Source of the DNA: Pseudomonas putida
GTDB lineage: Bacteria > Pseudomonadota > Gammaproteobacteria > Pseudomonadales > Pseudomonadaceae
Assembly (NCBI RefSeq): GCF_028682455.1
Contig: NZ_JANHLD010000004.1
Location: forward strand, 62,001-126,000
Direction of reading: 5' to 3'
Length of the DNA: 64,000 nucleotides
This document shows, one piece after another, positions 44,101-52,378 of the stretch; within the stretch, counting starts at the first letter, position 1; each line of letters begins with the position of its first letter. A program made the position numbers and the translations under genes. Below the pieces are notes generated by a model. That model was not told the DNA's origin. It worked only from the letters and a program-made list of their open reading frames with translations, and ran no database searches.

Positions 44101-44780
44101 AGGAACGGGCGCAGCGCATTGTAGGCGCGCACGATGATCTCGTTGCCGATAAAGGCATCCACTTCGCCCTGATTGACGGCCTCCAGGGCACTGCTGAGCG
44201 TGGGGGCCAGAATCACCTGGCTGTCGGGATAGACACGGTGCATCACCTGGGTGTCGGCATAGCCGTCGAGCAGCACGATCTTCATTCCGGCCAGCGATGC
44301 TGGTGGTATGGCTGCTCCGCCGCGCACCACCACCATGGAACGGTCAGGTATGTAGTCCTCGGTGAACGTCAGGCCCGCCACGCTGCGCTCGAAACCGTTG
44401 GCGCTGGTCAGCACATCGATCACGCCGTCATGCAGGGCCTCGATGGCTTCCTCGCGCCGGGCGAAGGCCAGCACCTGCGTCTTCACGCCCAGGCGCCGGG
44501 CAACCAGGCTCAGGTAGTCGGCGCTGATGCCCTGGTAGCGGTTGCGGTCTATGGTGATGTCCACCGGCTCGTAGTCGGCAAAGGAAATACCCACTCGCAG
44601 TGTTCGCGACGGGCCAAGCCATTGTCGCTGCGCCGGGCTGAGCGGCATCGGCTCAAGCGCGGCGAACGGCGGTACCAGTGTGAAAGGCAGGCTCTGGGCA
44701 GCCTGCGCCCAACTGCCCGCGCACAGCCACAACACCAGGCCCATGACGAGCCGCATGGCCCCTGAACATCCTGTGCTCAT
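41175..44780 (-). CDS. BvgS/RocS1-like hybrid sensor histidine kinase
   Basis: A 1201-residue unorthodox kinase. After a signal peptide (about 1-28) come two periplasmic SBP_bac_3-type sensor domains (about 58-280 and 300-520), a membrane helix (about 534-554) and a PAS domain (about 578-690). HisKA has His721 in MSHEIRTPM, the ATPase has NVLGNALKF, DTGIGIS and GSGLGLS (about 837-908), the receiver has Asp1013 in LLLSDCNMP and the C-terminal HPt has His1139 in SLHRLEGVA. This is the BvgS layout and matches RocS1 of P. aeruginosa. It should signal to the LuxR-type and EAL regulators beside it. Confidence 0.9.
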   Translation of the reverse strand: MSTGCSGAMRLVMGLVLWLCAGSWAQAAQSLPFTLVPPFAALEPMPLSPAQRQWLGPSRTLRVGISFADYEPVDITIDRNRYQGISADYLSLVARRLGVKTQVLAFARREEAIEALHDGVIDVLTSANGFERSVAGLTFTEDYIPDRSMVVVRGGAAIPPASLAGMKIVLLDGYADTQVMHRVYPDSQVILAPTLSSALEAVNQGEVDAFIGNEIIVRAYNALRPFLGLQVVGPSALPPIGFAFAVRAGDQPLQAMFNQALASLDDSVRREILGRWTSGLGSDVAHQRVELTARERDWIARHPTVTVVGSQYPPYLFRNRQGAWVGLNSDVLATVAQLTGLRFEYAPSSSIAQSLELLRSGRADMSTTLSETAERRTFLDFTHSLGGQSWVFIVRESHLGLASLAELAGQTLALPAQHALESSIREEHPDIRLLLVDSLAQAREKVRNGEAVATIDSEVGAYGVLGSDPTLKVGRGVDGKWAPDRFSVRRSAPELESILNKALEAFPVAELRAMRMKWLGALAPPAPAWQRIAPWVYWAAAAAVLFALVSLIWSSRLRAQIIQRERAEEALNDQLAFKRALLDGIPNPIYVRDLEGRLITCNKSYEQAFSLSLADVKGRRLTEIEVIPPELAAQLHADYLELLQNPKPVFADRRIEYPGRRIDAYQWTVPFYRADGQLQGLLGGWIDITERKQLEADLVEARQHAEQANQAKSAFLATMSHEIRTPMAVIIGLLELERETARVNGVPPSPGLETAHQAASELIALIGDSLDLARIEAGSLQLAPQATALRSFIERIVAQFRTQALAQGLDLQVQIAEDAQGTYWFDPLRLRQVLVNVLGNALKFTHEGQVILRVTRTGEPAPQGIGVCLSVCDTGIGISAQQQTELFTPFAQANAQSAAQYGGSGLGLSICRQLVELMGGTITLHSVPGEGTEVRVMLVLEPVAQAQDVPAPAQVHRQPGPARKILIVDDLSASRMVLRQQLEFLGHQVLAVDSGQAALDGWQAERFDLLLSDCNMPLMSGYALARSIRQRETELQRPAIAIIGCTANALTEERARCLDAGMDELLVKPVSLDRLSALIETLAPPCSFRIQALQQMTQANDEVMLRMLEELRKNLREEQGQLGEAVVRLEWERISASLHRLEGVACLIDALALARACTELGQARHGPQPEATQQAWLALERVLEQLQADVDAEFFRIQPVL

Positions 44781-44823
44781 TGATACTCCTGATCTGTTCC
44801 AGTTATCCAGGGCCAGTAGAAAC

Positions 44824-44852
44824 GAAAAAGCCCGTCAGTGACGGGCTTTTTC
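44824..44852 (-). terminator. Rho-independent terminator after thrC
   Basis: A fully symmetric 29-base palindrome, GAAAAAGCCCGTCA with its complement, ending in TTTTTC on both strands. It lies 18 bases after the thrC stop and separates it from the kinase gene. Confidence 0.92.
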
Positions 44853-44869
44853 AAAGGCCTTTCGGTCGA

Positions 44870-46279
44870 TTACAGCGGCTTGCCACGGTTGCCATGCTGG
44901 CTGACGAAGGCTTGTACAGCCTTGAGGTCGTTGGCCAGCACCGTGCATTTCTCTTCCCGGGCGAACAGGTCGCTCAGGTGAGCAGGCAACTCCAGGGCCT
45001 TGCCGACGCCGGCTTTTTCCACCGCTTCGGGGAACTTGACCGGGTGGGCGGTACCCAGCACCACCATTGGCGTGTCGAGGCTGCGGCGGCATTCGCGCGC
45101 GGCCTTGACGCCGATGGCGGTGTGCGGGTCGAGCACTTCACCGGTCTGGGCGAAGACTTCGGCGATGGTCTCGCAGGTTTGTGCGTCATCGACGGCCAGC
45201 GAATCGAACAGCTTGCGTGCCTCGGTCCAGCGGTCCTGCTCGACGCTGAAACCGCCGCCCTGCTTGAAGGTGTCCATCAGCCCGGCGATGGCCGCGCCAT
45301 TGCGACCGTGCAGGTCGAACAGCAGGCGCTCGAAGTTCGACGAGACCATAATGTCCATCGACGGCGACAGGGTCGCGTGCAGGGTTTCCTTGACATACTG
45401 GTTGCCGCTCATGAAGCGGTGCAGGATGTCGTTGCGGTTGGTGGCGACGATCAGCTGGCTGATCGGCAGGCCCATGTTGCGCGCAAGGTAACCGGCGAAG
45501 ATGTCGCCGAAGTTGCCGGTCGGCACCGAGAAGGCCACCGAACGCGCCGGACCGCCCAACTGCAGGGCTGCGTGGAAGTAGTAGACGATCTGGGCCATGA
45601 TCCGCGCCCAGTTGATCGAGTTGACTGCCACCAGGCGAGTGCCCTTGAGGAAACCCTGGTCGGCGAAGCTGGCCTTGACCATTTCCTGGCAGTCGTCGAA
45701 GTTGCCTTCGATGGCGATGTTGTGGATGTTCTCGCCGAAGATGGTGGTCATCTGGCGGCGCTGAACCTCCGACACACGCTGGTGCGGGTGCAGGATGAAG
45801 ATGTCGACGTTGTCGCAACGGCGGCAGCCTTCGATGGCGGCGGAACCGGTGTCACCACTGGTGGCGCCGATGATCACCACACGCTCGCCGCGCTTGGCCA
45901 GCACGTGATCGAGCAGGCGGCCGAGCAACTGCAGGGCAAAATCCTTGAACGCCAGGGTCGGGCCGTGGAACAGCTCCAGCACCCATTCGTTGCTGTTCAA
46001 CTGACGCAGCGGCGCGACCGCGGCGTGGGCGAACTCACCGTAGGTTTCTTCGAGAATCTTCTTGAAGTCGGCATCGGCGATGCTGCCGGTGACGAACGGG
46101 CGCATCACCCGGAAAGCCAGCTCGTGATACGGCAGGCCGGCCCAGGAAGCGATCTCTTCCTGGGTGAAGCGCGGCAGGTTTTCCGGCACATACAGGCCGC
46201 CGTCGCTGGCGAGGCCTGCCAGCAGGACATCTTCGAAATTCAGGGCCGGAGCCTGGCCACGAGTACTGATATATCGCAT
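44870..46279 (-). CDS. thrC: Threonine synthase
   Basis: A 469-residue PLP enzyme converting O-phosphohomoserine to threonine. The PLP Lys lies in HGPTLAFKDFALQLLG (about 104-120). GATSGDTGSAA (about 144-154) binds the cofactor phosphate, and RYISTRG at the N-terminus is typical. Length is normal for the long gamma-proteobacterial form. It lies 104 bases downstream of hom on the same strand, so the two form a threonine-synthesis unit, and it ends at a strong terminator. Confidence 0.96.
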   Translation of the reverse strand: MRYISTRGQAPALNFEDVLLAGLASDGGLYVPENLPRFTQEEIASWAGLPYHELAFRVMRPFVTGSIADADFKKILEETYGEFAHAAVAPLRQLNSNEWVLELFHGPTLAFKDFALQLLGRLLDHVLAKRGERVVIIGATSGDTGSAAIEGCRRCDNVDIFILHPHQRVSEVQRRQMTTIFGENIHNIAIEGNFDDCQEMVKASFADQGFLKGTRLVAVNSINWARIMAQIVYYFHAALQLGGPARSVAFSVPTGNFGDIFAGYLARNMGLPISQLIVATNRNDILHRFMSGNQYVKETLHATLSPSMDIMVSSNFERLLFDLHGRNGAAIAGLMDTFKQGGGFSVEQDRWTEARKLFDSLAVDDAQTCETIAEVFAQTGEVLDPHTAIGVKAARECRRSLDTPMVVLGTAHPVKFPEAVEKAGVGKALELPAHLSDLFAREEKCTVLANDLKAVQAFVSQHGNRGKPL

Positions 46280-46317
46280 GGGTACAAACCTTCGGTTTGA
46301 GCTTCAAGCTACAAGCT

Positions 46318-46361
46318 GCACGCTGCAAGTCACCGCGATCCGGCTTTGACTTGCAGCGTGC
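46318..46361. repeat. Inverted repeat between hom and thrC
   Basis: GCACGCTGCAAGTCA (46318-46332) pairs with TGACTTGCAGCGTGC (46347-46361) around a 14-base loop: a perfect 15-bp stem. Related CTGCAAG-type words flank it. It may be an attenuating hairpin or a repeat family member. Confidence 0.7.
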
Positions 46362-46383
46362 CGCTTACCACTTGCAGCTATTG

Positions 46384-47688
46384 TCAATTCAGTTGTTCGA
46401 CGCGGATACGCACCACGTTGCCAACCACATCCTGCAGGGCTTCCAGGGCGGTGATGGCATCGTTCATGCGCTGCTCGACCACACGGTGGGTCAGCAGGAT
46501 CATCGGTACCAGGCCGTCTTGCTCTTCGACTTCCTTCTGCATGATCGATTCGATATTGATGCCACGCTCCGAGAGGATGCTCGCTACCTGGGCCAGCACA
46601 CCTGGATGATCCTTGGCCTGGATACGCAGGTAGTAGGCGGTTTCGCAGGCGTCGATCGGCAGGATCGGGTGAGCCGACAGCGAGTCTGGCTGGAAGGCCA
46701 GGTGCGGCACACGGTTCTCCGGGTCGGAGGTCATGGCGCGAACCACGTCGACGAGGTCGGCGACCACCGAGGAAGCGGTCGGCTCCATACCGGCGCCGGC
46801 ACCGTAGAACAGGGTGGAACCTGCCGCATCGCCGTTGACCATCACCGCGTTCATCACGCCGTTGACATTGGCGATCAGGCGGTCGGCCGGGATCAGCGTC
46901 GGGTGAACGCGCAGCTCGATACCGTTGGCGGTGCTGCGGGCCACACCCAGGTGCTTGATGCGGTAACCCAGGGCCTCGGCATAGTTCACATCAGCCGTGG
47001 TCAGTTGGGTGATGCCTTCGGTGTAGGCCTTGTCGAACTGCAGCGGAATACCAAAGGCGATGGAGGCCAGGATGGTCAGCTTGTGCGCAGCGTCGATACC
47101 TTCGACGTCGAAGGTCGGATCGGCTTCGGCATAGCCCAGTGCCTGGGCTTCGGCCAGCACGTCGGGGAAGGCGCGGCCTTTTTCACGCATTTCGGTGAGG
47201 ATGAAGTTGCCGGTACCGTTGATGATCCCTGCCACCCAGTTGATGCGGTTGGCCGAGAGGCCTTCGCGGATTGCCTTGATCACCGGGATACCGCCGGCCA
47301 CGGCCGCTTCGAAGGCGACGATGACGCCCTTCTCGCGGGCCTTGGCGAAGATCTCGTTGCCGTGCACGGCAATCAGCGCCTTGTTGGCGGTGACCACGTG
47401 CTTGCCGTTGTCGATGGCCTTGAGCACCAGCTCGCGGGCAATGGTGTAGCCGCCGATCAGCTCGATGACAATGTCGATTTCCGGGTTCGTCGCGACCTCG
47501 AATACATCAGCGGTAATGGGGGTACCGGTAATCTGGCAATTCGGGTTTGGCGAACGCATGGCAATCTGTGCCACTTCGATACCACGCCCGGCACGGCGGG
47601 CGATCTCCTCGGCGTTACGCTGAAGTACATTGAAGGTACCGCCACCGACGGTCCCCAACCCACAGATGCCTACTTTGACCGGTTTCAC
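46384..47688 (-). CDS. hom: Homoserine dehydrogenase, GTG start
   Basis: A 434-residue NAD(P)-dependent enzyme reducing aspartate semialdehyde to homoserine. The nucleotide-binding GICGLGTVGGG is near residues 7-17, the catalytic core has NGTGNFILTEM and FDVEGIDAAHKL (about 190-235), and the C-terminal ACT domain (about 350-430) mediates threonine feedback. GTG at 47688 has GGGGAG seven bases upstream and gives the family N-terminus; a longer in-frame start adds an arginine-rich extension and is rejected. Confidence 0.95.
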   Translation of the reverse strand: MKPVKVGICGLGTVGGGTFNVLQRNAEEIARRAGRGIEVAQIAMRSPNPNCQITGTPITADVFEVATNPEIDIVIELIGGYTIARELVLKAIDNGKHVVTANKALIAVHGNEIFAKAREKGVIVAFEAAVAGGIPVIKAIREGLSANRINWVAGIINGTGNFILTEMREKGRAFPDVLAEAQALGYAEADPTFDVEGIDAAHKLTILASIAFGIPLQFDKAYTEGITQLTTADVNYAEALGYRIKHLGVARSTANGIELRVHPTLIPADRLIANVNGVMNAVMVNGDAAGSTLFYGAGAGMEPTASSVVADLVDVVRAMTSDPENRVPHLAFQPDSLSAHPILPIDACETAYYLRIQAKDHPGVLAQVASILSERGINIESIMQKEVEEQDGLVPMILLTHRVVEQRMNDAITALEALQDVVGNVVRIRVEQLN

Positions 47689-47769
47689 TGTGAACTCCCC
47701 ATTGAACGAACGACGCGCGGCCGTTCGTGAAAACAGCCGTCTCCCCATGGTGACGGCTGGCTTGTTGAA

Positions 47770-48504
47770 TTATTTATTGCCGGCCAGTGCCAGCTTGGCC
47801 ACTTGTGGCGCCGGTTGATAACCCGGGATCACCTGGCCGTCCTCGAGGACGATGGCCGGGGTACCGTTGACACCAATCGCCTGGCCCAGCTGGAATTGCT
47901 TGCTGACCGGGTTGGCACACTTGGCAGCCTTGATTTCCTTGCCGTCGATCATTTTGTCCAGGGCGGCCTTGCGGTCGCTGGAGCACCAGACGGCTTGCAA
48001 CTGTTCATCACCCGGGGAGCCGAGGCCCTGGCGCGGGAAGGCAACGTAGCGCACTTCGATACCGCGACGGTTGAGCTCAGGAACTTCGGCGTGCAGCTTG
48101 TGGCAGTACGGGCAGGTCGTGTCGGTAAACACGGTGATGTGCGATTTGGTTTCGCCCTTGGCAGGATAAACCACCATCTCGGCAGCTGGAATAGCGTTGA
48201 TGCTCTTGGCGATGGCCTGACGCTCGGCTTTTTCGGTCAGGTTCACCGGCTTGCCGTCCTGGATCTGGAACAGATAGCCCTGCACCACGAACTGGCCGTC
48301 GGCGCTTGCGTACAGCACGCGGCCGCCTTCGAGCTTGACTTCGTACAGGCCGTTCAACGGACTTGAGGCAACACTGGCGACCGGGACACCCAGTTCAAGC
48401 GATTGCAAGGTCTTGCGGATGGTCTGCTCGGCGTTGTCGGCAGCGGCGGCAAACGTACTGACCAGCGCCAGGGCGGCGGTGGCGATAAACTGGGTCACGC
48501 GCAT
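47770..48504 (-). CDS. dsbC: Thiol:disulfide interchange protein DsbC
   Basis: A 244-residue periplasmic disulfide isomerase. The signal peptide is about 1-20 (FAAAADN). An N-terminal dimerisation domain (about 25-85) is followed by a thioredoxin fold with the active site CPYC at 131-134 in DTTCPYCHKLH. A second Cys pair (WCSSDRKA and KAAKC) forms the structural disulfide. It shuffles wrong disulfides and is recycled by DsbD. It lies between xerD and hom, all on the minus strand. Confidence 0.95.
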   Translation of the reverse strand: MRVTQFIATAALALVSTFAAAADNAEQTIRKTLQSLELGVPVASVASSPLNGLYEVKLEGGRVLYASADGQFVVQGYLFQIQDGKPVNLTEKAERQAIAKSINAIPAAEMVVYPAKGETKSHITVFTDTTCPYCHKLHAEVPELNRRGIEVRYVAFPRQGLGSPGDEQLQAVWCSSDRKAALDKMIDGKEIKAAKCANPVSKQFQLGQAIGVNGTPAIVLEDGQVIPGYQPAPQVAKLALAGNK

Positions 48505-48642
48505 GGGAACTCCTGAAGGCGGGCAAGGGGCCGAAATGGAACACGCGTCTTGAAAAAACGGCGTTCGGACAGGCCTCGATGCAAACCGGTCAAGCCTACC
48601 ACATCATGTCCGCACCGAGCGCGCCCGGCGACACAAGCGCAA

Positions 48643-49539
48643 TCAACCACGTGGGTGATGCTTTGCGTGCAGCTCCTGCAGGCGCGCCCGGGCCACATGG
48701 GTGTAGATCTGCGTGGTCGAGAGGTCGCTATGGCCCAGCAGCATCTGCACCACCCGCAGGTCGGCGCCATGGTTGAGTAAATGGGTGGCGAAGGCGTGGC
48801 GCAAGGTATGCGGCGAAAGGCTCTTGTCGATGCCGGCCACCTGGGCCTGGAGCTTGATCCGGTGCCAGAAGGTCTGGCGGGTCATCTGCTCGCCGCGCTG
48901 ACTGGGAAACAGCACATCGCTGGGGCGCCCACCCAGCAACTCGATGCGCCCATCTCGCAGGTAGCGCTCCAGCCACACCACGGCCTCCTCGCCCATGGGC
49001 ACCAGCCGCTCCTTGCTGCCCTTGCCCATCACCCGCAACACGCCCTGGCGCAGGTTGACCTGATCCAGGGTCAGGCTGACCAGCTCGGTCACGCGCAGGC
49101 CGCAGGCATACAAGACCTCGAGCATGGCGCGATCACGCTGGCCGATGGGCTCGCCCAGGTCGGGCGCTTGCAACAGGGCCTCGACGTCGGCCTCTGACAG
49201 GGACTTGGGCAGAGGCCGCCCCAGTTGCGGCATCTCGACCTGCAGGGTGGGATCGACGGCGATCAGTTTTTCGCGCAGCAGGTAACGATAGAAGCCACGC
49301 ACCCCGGAGAGAAAGCGCGCGGTGGAACGCGGCTTGTAGCCCTGCTCCAGGCGCCACGCCAGGTGATCGAGGATCAGCTCGCGCCCGGCATCGGGCAACA
49401 TAATGCCGCGCTCCTGCAACCAGCCATTGAACAAGGCCAGGTCGCTGCGATACGACTCGCGGGTGTTGTCGGCCAGGCCTTTTTCCAGCCACAGGGCATC
49501 GAGGAACTGGTCGATCAGGGGATGCTCTAGTGCGGGCAT
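48643..49539 (-). CDS. xerD: Tyrosine recombinase XerD
   Basis: A 298-residue chromosome-dimer recombinase acting with XerC at dif. N-terminal SAM-like domain about 1-105; catalytic residues Arg149 (ACGLRVTEL), Lys173, His244 and Arg247 (HTLRHAF), His270 and nucleophile Tyr279 (TTQIYTH), the same number as in E. coli XerD. I chose the ATG at 49539, giving the exact family length; an upstream in-frame ATG is not supported. It is followed by dsbC and diverges from the antiporter gene 77 bases away. Confidence 0.95.
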   Translation of the reverse strand: MPALEHPLIDQFLDALWLEKGLADNTRESYRSDLALFNGWLQERGIMLPDAGRELILDHLAWRLEQGYKPRSTARFLSGVRGFYRYLLREKLIAVDPTLQVEMPQLGRPLPKSLSEADVEALLQAPDLGEPIGQRDRAMLEVLYACGLRVTELVSLTLDQVNLRQGVLRVMGKGSKERLVPMGEEAVVWLERYLRDGRIELLGGRPSDVLFPSQRGEQMTRQTFWHRIKLQAQVAGIDKSLSPHTLRHAFATHLLNHGADLRVVQMLLGHSDLSTTQIYTHVARARLQELHAKHHPRG

Positions 49540-49616
49540 GACAACTCGGTGGGCAGAAAACAAATACGAAAAATTGCCGCTAGTCTTCCACAACATGGAA
49601 GGCATAGGGAGCCCGA

Positions 49617-51440
49617 ATGAACGAACAACAGATATTGCTGACTTTCGCAGGCATCGGCGCTGCCGCCCTCGCCTGTCAATGGCTGGCCTGGCGCCTGAAG
49701 CTGCCGGCGATCCTCTTCTTGCTGCTCAGCGGCATCCTGGCGGGACCTGTCCTGGGCTGGCTCGACCCACAACAGATGTTCGGCCCGTTGCTGATGCCCC
49801 TGGTATCACTGGCCGTGGCGCTGATTCTGTTCGAGGGCAGCCTCACCCTGCACCTGTCGCAATGGCGCGAGATCGGCACGGTGGTCCGGCGCATGGTCAC
49901 CCTCGGCGCCCTCTCGACCTGGCTGATCATCACCCTGGCCACCCATTGGCTGCTGGGCTTCGACTGGATGCTGGCCACCCTGTTCGGCACCCTGACCCTG
50001 GTGACCGGACCCACCGTGATCGTGCCAATGCTACGGGTGGTACGCCCGAAATCGACCATCGCCAACATCCTGCGCTGGGAGGGCATCGTCATCGATCCGA
50101 TTGGCGCGCTGCTGGCGGTGGTGGTGTACAGCTTCATCATCGCCAGCGCTGCCGGCGACGGCCTGAGCCAGAGCCTGATGACCTTTGCCGGGGTGATTGT
50201 CTGCGGTAGTGCATTCGGTGCTGCCGGGGGCTGGCTGCTGGGCCAGGTCATGCGCGAGCAATGGCTGCCGGAATACCTGCACAACCTGGCATCACTGGCG
50301 GCGGTACTGGGCATTTTCATCGCCTCCAACCAGGTCATCCATGAATCCGGTCTGCTGGCGGTGACCATCATGGGCATGTGGCTGGCCAACATGAAAGGCG
50401 TGGATGTGCGCCAGATCCTGCACTTCAAGGAAAACCTGAGCGTGCTGCTGATCTCCGGACTGTTCATCCTCCTCGCCGCACGTCTGGATCTCAACGCCCT
50501 GATCGGCCTGGGTCCGGCGGTGCTGGCACTGCTCCTGGTGATCCAGCTGATCGCCCGACCGCTGAACGTCGCCCTCTCCACCTGGGGCTCGCAATTGAAT
50601 TGGCGTGAGCGGGCGCTGCTGAGCTGGATCGCCCCGCGCGGCATCGTGGCGGCGGCGGTATCGGCAATCTTTGCCATCCGCCTGCACGAGGCGGGCCATG
50701 AAGGTGCGCTGCTGCTGGTGCCGCTGACCTTTGCGGTGATCATCGGTACCGTGGTGCTGCAAAGCGCCACGGCGCGGCCGCTGGCTCGCCTGCTCAAGGT
50801 GGCGGAACCTGCGCCCAGCGGTTTTCTGATCGTGGGCGCCAACCCGCCGGCCCGCGCTATCGGCAAGGCCTTGCAGCAACTGGACTGCCGGGTGCTGCTG
50901 ACCGATTCGAGCTGGGAAAACATCCGCGCAGCGCGTATGGAGGGGCTACCGACCTATTTTGGCAACCCGGCCTCGCAGCATGCCGATGCCCACCTGGACC
51001 TGGTCGGGCTGGGTCACCTGCTGGGGCTTTCACCGTCCGGCGAACTGAACACACTGGCGTGCGCCCGTTTTCGACATGACTTTGGCCATGCCAGGCTGTT
51101 CGTACTGGCCAGCGGGCTGGAAGCCAGGCGCAGCGACAAGCACCGGGCCAGCGACGAACACCGCGGGCATGTACTGGGCAGCCAGGCGCTGACGTATACG
51201 CAATTGGCCAACCTGCTCATCCAGGGTGCCGAGCTGTACAGCACCCACCTGACCGATGGCTTTGGCTGGGAAGACTATCAGGCCCTGCACGGCGATCGGG
51301 CGACCTTGCTGTTTGCCCGTGACAGCAGTGGCTGGGTGCATGTGTTCGGGCCAGACAGCGTGCTCAAGCCCGGGGCGGGATGGACGGTAGTGGCGCTGAT
51401 CGAACCGGTAGCAGCGGACTTGCCCCACGATGCGATGTGA
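49617..51440 (+). CDS. Cation:proton antiporter with TrkA-N-like C-terminal domain
   Basis: A 607-residue membrane protein. About 12 hydrophobic helices (about 1-385) form a CPA-type Na+(K+)/H+ exchanger core, including GPTVIVPMLRVVRPK (about 130-144) and the Asp-containing WEGIVIDPIGALLAVVVY (about 154-171). A soluble domain follows (about 400-500) with GFLIVGANPPARAIGKALQQL, a Rossmann-like TrkA-N regulator. GGGAG precedes the ATG. Ion preference cannot be told. It resembles the YjbQ/NhaP-2-like antiporters that control cytoplasmic K+ or pH. Confidence 0.88.
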   Translation: MNEQQILLTFAGIGAAALACQWLAWRLKLPAILFLLLSGILAGPVLGWLDPQQMFGPLLMPLVSLAVALILFEGSLTLHLSQWREIGTVVRRMVTLGALSTWLIITLATHWLLGFDWMLATLFGTLTLVTGPTVIVPMLRVVRPKSTIANILRWEGIVIDPIGALLAVVVYSFIIASAAGDGLSQSLMTFAGVIVCGSAFGAAGGWLLGQVMREQWLPEYLHNLASLAAVLGIFIASNQVIHESGLLAVTIMGMWLANMKGVDVRQILHFKENLSVLLISGLFILLAARLDLNALIGLGPAVLALLLVIQLIARPLNVALSTWGSQLNWRERALLSWIAPRGIVAAAVSAIFAIRLHEAGHEGALLLVPLTFAVIIGTVVLQSATARPLARLLKVAEPAPSGFLIVGANPPARAIGKALQQLDCRVLLTDSSWENIRAARMEGLPTYFGNPASQHADAHLDLVGLGHLLGLSPSGELNTLACARFRHDFGHARLFVLASGLEARRSDKHRASDEHRGHVLGSQALTYTQLANLLIQGAELYSTHLTDGFGWEDYQALHGDRATLLFARDSSGWVHVFGPDSVLKPGAGWTVVALIEPVAADLPHDAM

Positions 51441-51452
51441 CTGTCGGATCGC

Positions 51453-51478
51453 TATCGCGGGGCAAGTCCACTCCTACG
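51453..51478. repeat. REP unit between convergent genes
   Basis: TATCGCGGGGCAAGTCCACTC, a REP core with TCCACT for CCCGCT, fills the 42-base gap between the convergent antiporter and thioesterase stops. Confidence 0.7.
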
Positions 51479-51482
51479 CAGG

Positions 51483-51890
51483 TCAGAACCCCGGCAGTAC
51501 CGGCACCGGGCGCTTGTCTTCATCAATGGCGACAAAGCTGAACAGACCGTGAATGGCCTTCTCGCGGCTGTCGCAGCTCATGCTCTCGACAAACACTTCA
51601 ACCTCGACCTTGAGGCTGGTGTTGCCCACGGTAGCCACTCGCCCGACCAGCTCGACGATGGAGCCGGCGGCAATCGGATGCTTGAAGTCGATCCGGTCGG
51701 TAGACACAGTCACTAGCGGCAACCGGCAAAAGCGCGTGGCGGCGATGAACGACACTTCATCCATCCAGGCCAGGGCAGTGCCGCCGAACAGGGTGTTGTG
51801 GTGGTTGGTGGTGGACGGGAACACCGCCTTGGTCACGCGGGTCACCGACAGTTCGGTGCGGCGTTCGATTTCCAGTTCTCTGGGGCTCAT
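51483..51890 (-). CDS. Acyl-CoA thioesterase, YciA-like hotdog protein
   Basis: A 134-residue hotdog-fold thioesterase that hydrolyses acyl-CoA in the cytoplasm. The signature is NHHNTLFGGTALAWMDE (about 29-45), with the Asp of the active site, then VTVSTDRIDFKHPI. The ATG at 51890 gives the usual N-terminus MSPRELEIERR; a longer frame reaches back into the rplS terminator and is rejected. Acyl-chain preference is not visible. Confidence 0.9.
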   Translation of the reverse strand: MSPRELEIERRTELSVTRVTKAVFPSTTNHHNTLFGGTALAWMDEVSFIAATRFCRLPLVTVSTDRIDFKHPIAAGSIVELVGRVATVGNTSLKVEVEVFVESMSCDSREKAIHGLFSFVAIDEDKRPVPVLPGF

Positions 51891-51923
51891 GGACTTCACA
51901 TCAAAAACAAAATTGCAGACAAC

Positions 51924-51951
51924 AAAAAAGCAGCCCGAAGGCTGCTTTTTT
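51924..51951 (-). terminator. Rho-independent terminator of the rpsP-rplS operon
   Basis: AAAAAAGCAGCC pairs with GGCTGCTTTTTT around a four-base CGAA loop, 34 bases after the rplS stop. Strong T-tract in the operon direction. Confidence 0.93.
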
Positions 51952-51985
51952 CGCATGGTGGCCGCAGCCACCGGTCAAACTGTCA

Positions 51986-52336
51986 TCAGGACAGTTTTTC
52001 CTTGATGCGAGCGGCTTTACCGGACAGGTCGCGCAGGTAGTACAGCTTGGCTTTACGCACGTCACCACGACGTTTCACGGCCAGGCTGTCGATTTGCGGG
52101 CTGTAGGTCTGGAAAGTACGCTCAACGCCAACACCGTTGGAGATCTTGCGAACAGTGAAAGCACTGTTCAGACCACGGTTACGCTTGGCGATTACAACGC
52201 CTTCGAAAGCCTGCAGACGCGAACGATCGCCTTCCTTCACTTTCACCTGAACGACGATGGTGTCGCCCGGGGCAAAGGTCGGGATCTCTTTGGACATCTG
52301 CTCAGCTTCGATCTGCTGAATGATTTTGTTGGTCAT
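51986..52336 (-). CDS. rplS: 50S ribosomal protein L19
   Basis: A 116-residue ribosomal protein at the 30S-50S interface. Typical features are FAPGDTIVVQVKVKEGDRSRLQAFEG-type N-terminal region (positions about 20-45), VIAKRNRGLNSAFTVRKIS and RAKLYYLR-like LYYLRDLSGKAARIKE near the end. Full length, final gene of rpsP-rimM-trmD-rplS, 42 bases after trmD, followed by a strong terminator. Confidence 0.97.
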   Translation of the reverse strand: MTNKIIQQIEAEQMSKEIPTFAPGDTIVVQVKVKEGDRSRLQAFEGVVIAKRNRGLNSAFTVRKISNGVGVERTFQTYSPQIDSLAVKRRGDVRKAKLYYLRDLSGKAARIKEKLS

Positions 52337-52378
52337 GCTGTGCTCCTAAGGTAAATCGTCGGATCTACCATCGATACG

